DNA of 64,000 nt from DATKNA01 sp963755755. Its GTDB lineage: Bacteria; Actinomycetota; Actinomycetes; Actinomycetales; Kineosporiaceae. The notes under the pieces were generated by a model. That model worked only from the letters and a program-made list of their open reading frames with translations. It made no database searches and was not told the origin of the DNA. The DNA is taken from positions 1 through 64,000 of the forward strand of contig CAVWLJ010000008.1 of the NCBI GenBank assembly GCA_963755755.1, given 5' to 3'. Both the position numbers and the translations under genes were made by a program. Positions 62,311-64,000 of the stretch are shown piece after piece (position 1 is the first letter of the stretch; every line of letters starts with the position of its first letter).

Positions 62311-64000
62311 GACGGCAGCTCCAGGGCGCTCGAAGCCCGCCCGTCCTGGGCCGGCACGACGGGCAGGTCCGCGCCGCCGGCCACGACCGCCGTCCCGTCG
62401 CTGCTGACCGCGATCGCGACGGCGCCCTCACCGTGACCGGCGTCCGGCGGGACCAGCGGGAGCGGGGACCCCGACAGCGGGCCGCCGACACTCCGCGGCA
62501 GGGTCAGGCGGAAGTTCGCGCCCTCGTGCGGCTCACCCCAGACCTGGAGCCAGCCCCCGTGCAGGTGCGCGTCCTCGAGGGCGATGGCCAGACCGAGACC
62601 GGTGCCGCCGGTGGTGCGCGCCCGGGCGGGGTCGGCGCGCCAGAACCGGTTGAAGACCATGGCCAGGTCGGACTCGCGCAGCCCGACGCCGTGGTCCCGG
62701 ACGGCGACGGCGACGGCATCGGCGTTCCCGGCCAGGCGCACCTCGACCGGCCTGGACTCGGAGTGCTCGAGGGCGTTGCCCACCAGGTTGCGGACGATCC
62801 GCTCGACCCGGCGGGGGTCGACCTCGGCCACCGTGGAGGCCGCTCCGGGGACGAGCTGGACGGCCGTGTCGTGACGGTGCGCCAGGGGGGCGAGGTCGCT
62901 GACGACGCGTTCCACGATCTCGCGCAGGTCGACGGCCTCGCAGTCGAGGACGGCGGCGCCGGCGTCGAACCTGCTGACCTCGAGCAGGTCGGCGAGCAGC
63001 TCCTCGAACCGGTCGAGCTGAGCCTGGAGCAGCTCGGCGCTGCGGCCGAGGGCGGGCTCGAAGGACTGCCGTGCCTCGTACATGACCTCGCCCGCCATGC
63101 GCAGGGTGGTGAGCGGGGTGCGCAGCTCGTGCGAGACGTCGGAGACGAACCGGCGCTGCACCCGGGAGAGCTCCTCCAGCTGGTGGATCTGGCGTTCCAG
63201 TCCCGCGGCCATCTCGTTGAAGGCTCTGCCGAGCCGGGCGAGCTCGTCGTCGCCGCGTACCTTCATGCGGCGGTCGAGCCGGCCGGAGGCCAGCTCCTCC
63301 GCGGTGCGCGCGGCCAGCGCGACCGGCGTCACCACCTGCCTGGTCACGACCCACGCCACGGCGCCGACGAGCAGGACGAGCGCGATGCCTCCGAGGAGGA
63401 AGGTCCGGCGGACGACGTCGACCACCTGGACCTCGCGCTCCAGGCTGTAGACGAAGTAGAGCTCGAACCGGCCGCCGGACGCGGCTCCCAGCTCGAGCAG
63501 GCCCCCGACGGCGATGACGGGGACGCTCCGCCCGGAGAGCTGGGTCGTGAAGACCTCGTACTGCAGGCGGTTGTCCCCGGTGCGGATGACCTCGCGGCGC
63601 AGCGGGTCGGGGATCGCCGTGAGGTCGATGCCGGGCGTGGCGTAGTCGGAGACGCCGGCGGTGTTCCCGAGCGCCTTCTCGAGGATGACGTAGCGGGTCG
63701 GGTTGTCCGAGGGCCCCGCGAGGTAGTTCGCGACGTCCCGGATGCTCGTCTCCCGGTCGCCGCTGATCAGGTCGGACTTGGCCTGGTTGAGGTCGTGCGC
63801 GGACTGCGCCACGACGGCCTCCTGCCGGGAGGCGATGATCCCGCTGGTGATCCGCTGCAGGAGCAGCTGCCCCACGACGAGCACGACGAGGATCCCGAGT
63901 ACGACGGTGGCGGCGACGACCCGCAGCTGGATGGAGCGGCGCCACTGCCCGAGCACCAGCCGCAGCAGGCGGCGCAGCGGTCCCGGGACCAGCCGCCCGG
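62307..64000 (-). CDS. mtrB: Two-component sensor kinase MtrB (5' end outside window)
   Basis: At least 564 aa present. One N-terminal helix (LRVVAATVVLGILVVLVVGQLLL), extracytoplasmic domain (about residues 40-175), a second helix LLGGIALVLLVGAVAWVVTR, HAMP, HisKA (FVSDVSHELRTPLTTLRMAG) with phospho-acceptor His, and HATPase (NLVGNALEHSESRPV; DHGVGLRESDLAMVFNRFWR; TGGTGLGLAIALEDA). MtrB with MtrA controls cell wall and division genes. The frame is open to the window end, so GTG 63956 is internal rather than the start. It overlaps lpqB. Confidence 0.95.
   Translation of the reverse strand, partial: GRLVPGPLRRLLRLVLGQWRRSIQLRVVAATVVLGILVVLVVGQLLLQRITSGIIASRQEAVVAQSAHDLNQAKSDLISGDRETSIRDVANYLAGPSDNPTRYVILEKALGNTAGVSDYATPGIDLTAIPDPLRREVIRTGDNRLQYEVFTTQLSGRSVPVIAVGGLLELGAASGGRFELYFVYSLEREVQVVDVVRRTFLLGGIALVLLVGAVAWVVTRQVVTPVALAARTAEELASGRLDRRMKVRGDDELARLGRAFNEMAAGLERQIHQLEELSRVQRRFVSDVSHELRTPLTTLRMAGEVMYEARQSFEPALGRSAELLQAQLDRFEELLADLLEVSRFDAGAAVLDCEAVDLREIVERVVSDLAPLAHRHDTAVQLVPGAASTVAEVDPRRVERIVRNLVGNALEHSESRPVEVRLAGNADAVAVAVRDHGVGLRESDLAMVFNRFWRADPARARTTGGTGLGLAIALEDAHLHGGWLQVWGEPHEGANFRLTLPRSVGGPLSGSPLPLVPPDAGHGEGAVAIAVSSDGTAVVAGGADLPVVPAQDGRASSALELPS

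Overview
This is a GC-rich chromosomal segment from a high-GC actinomycete, most likely of the Mycobacteriales/Pseudonocardiales group. The evidence is marker content and gene order: mtrB-lpqB-comF-hpf-secA1 with an Rv3235-family gene, whiB1 beside pdtaS, ftsE-ftsX-M23 peptidase-smpB-tmRNA, a Rv2476c-type NAD glutamate dehydrogenase, WS/DGAT, DUF3039, DUF2630, DUF2505 and DUF6912 proteins. No phage, transposon, CRISPR array, rRNA or tRNA was seen. The exact genus cannot be fixed from the sequence alone.

Layout. 1-16.7 kb: metallophosphoesterase, a broken SOS-box-controlled DUF222-HNH gene, an SF2 helicase, then a long minus-strand run (MFS exporter, DUF3039, YqgE, NAD-malic enzyme, PAP2 enzyme, PrsW protease, a chemoreceptor with a C-terminal PilZ domain, PPK2 and a coupled racemase/peptidase pair). 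16.8-25.4 kb: KDG kinase, the tmRNA gene ssrA (tag ANTQRTAFALAA) and its partner smpB, the FtsEX divisome module with an EnvC-like M23 protein, RIO kinase, prfB and a sulfotransferase. 25.7-29.5 kb: an unrecognised membrane protein of about 1,130 aa translationally coupled to a Cys-rich four-helix copper-storage-like protein. 29.5-35 kb: DUF3516 helicase with DUF2630, GNAT, anti-sigma/SigF pair. 35.4-44.5 kb: whiB1 (with a CRP-like site upstream), pdtaS, the giant NAD-GDH, DUF2505, pruA. 44.5-52.3 kb: hydrolases, patatin, WS/DGAT, a cupredoxin-like lipoprotein with a membrane protein, an ARMT1/DUF89 phosphatase with a HAD enzyme. 52.4-64 kb: excisionase-like HTH, Rv3235-family protein, secA, a double GNAT, a YcaQ/AlkX-type glycosylase, hpf, comF, lpqB and mtrB (cut by the window end).

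A striking property is that about 15 genes, including conserved ones (lpqB, hpf, gdh, pdtaS, the DUF3516 helicase), change reading frame one or more times, and nearly every change has the same sign (+1, as if one base were inserted). The simplest reading is systematic single-base insertion errors in the assembly. These genes are therefore annotated over their full span with the frame break noted, not as biologically dead.

Genes that appear to work together: ssrA/smpB/prfB in translation termination and rescue; FtsE/FtsX/M23 in septal wall hydrolysis; GDH and PruA in glutamate/proline catabolism; the enolase-superfamily racemase and M20 peptidase possibly in D- to L-amino-acid conversion; MtrB/LpqB in envelope sensing; WhiB1/PdtaS/anti-sigma/SigF in stress signalling.
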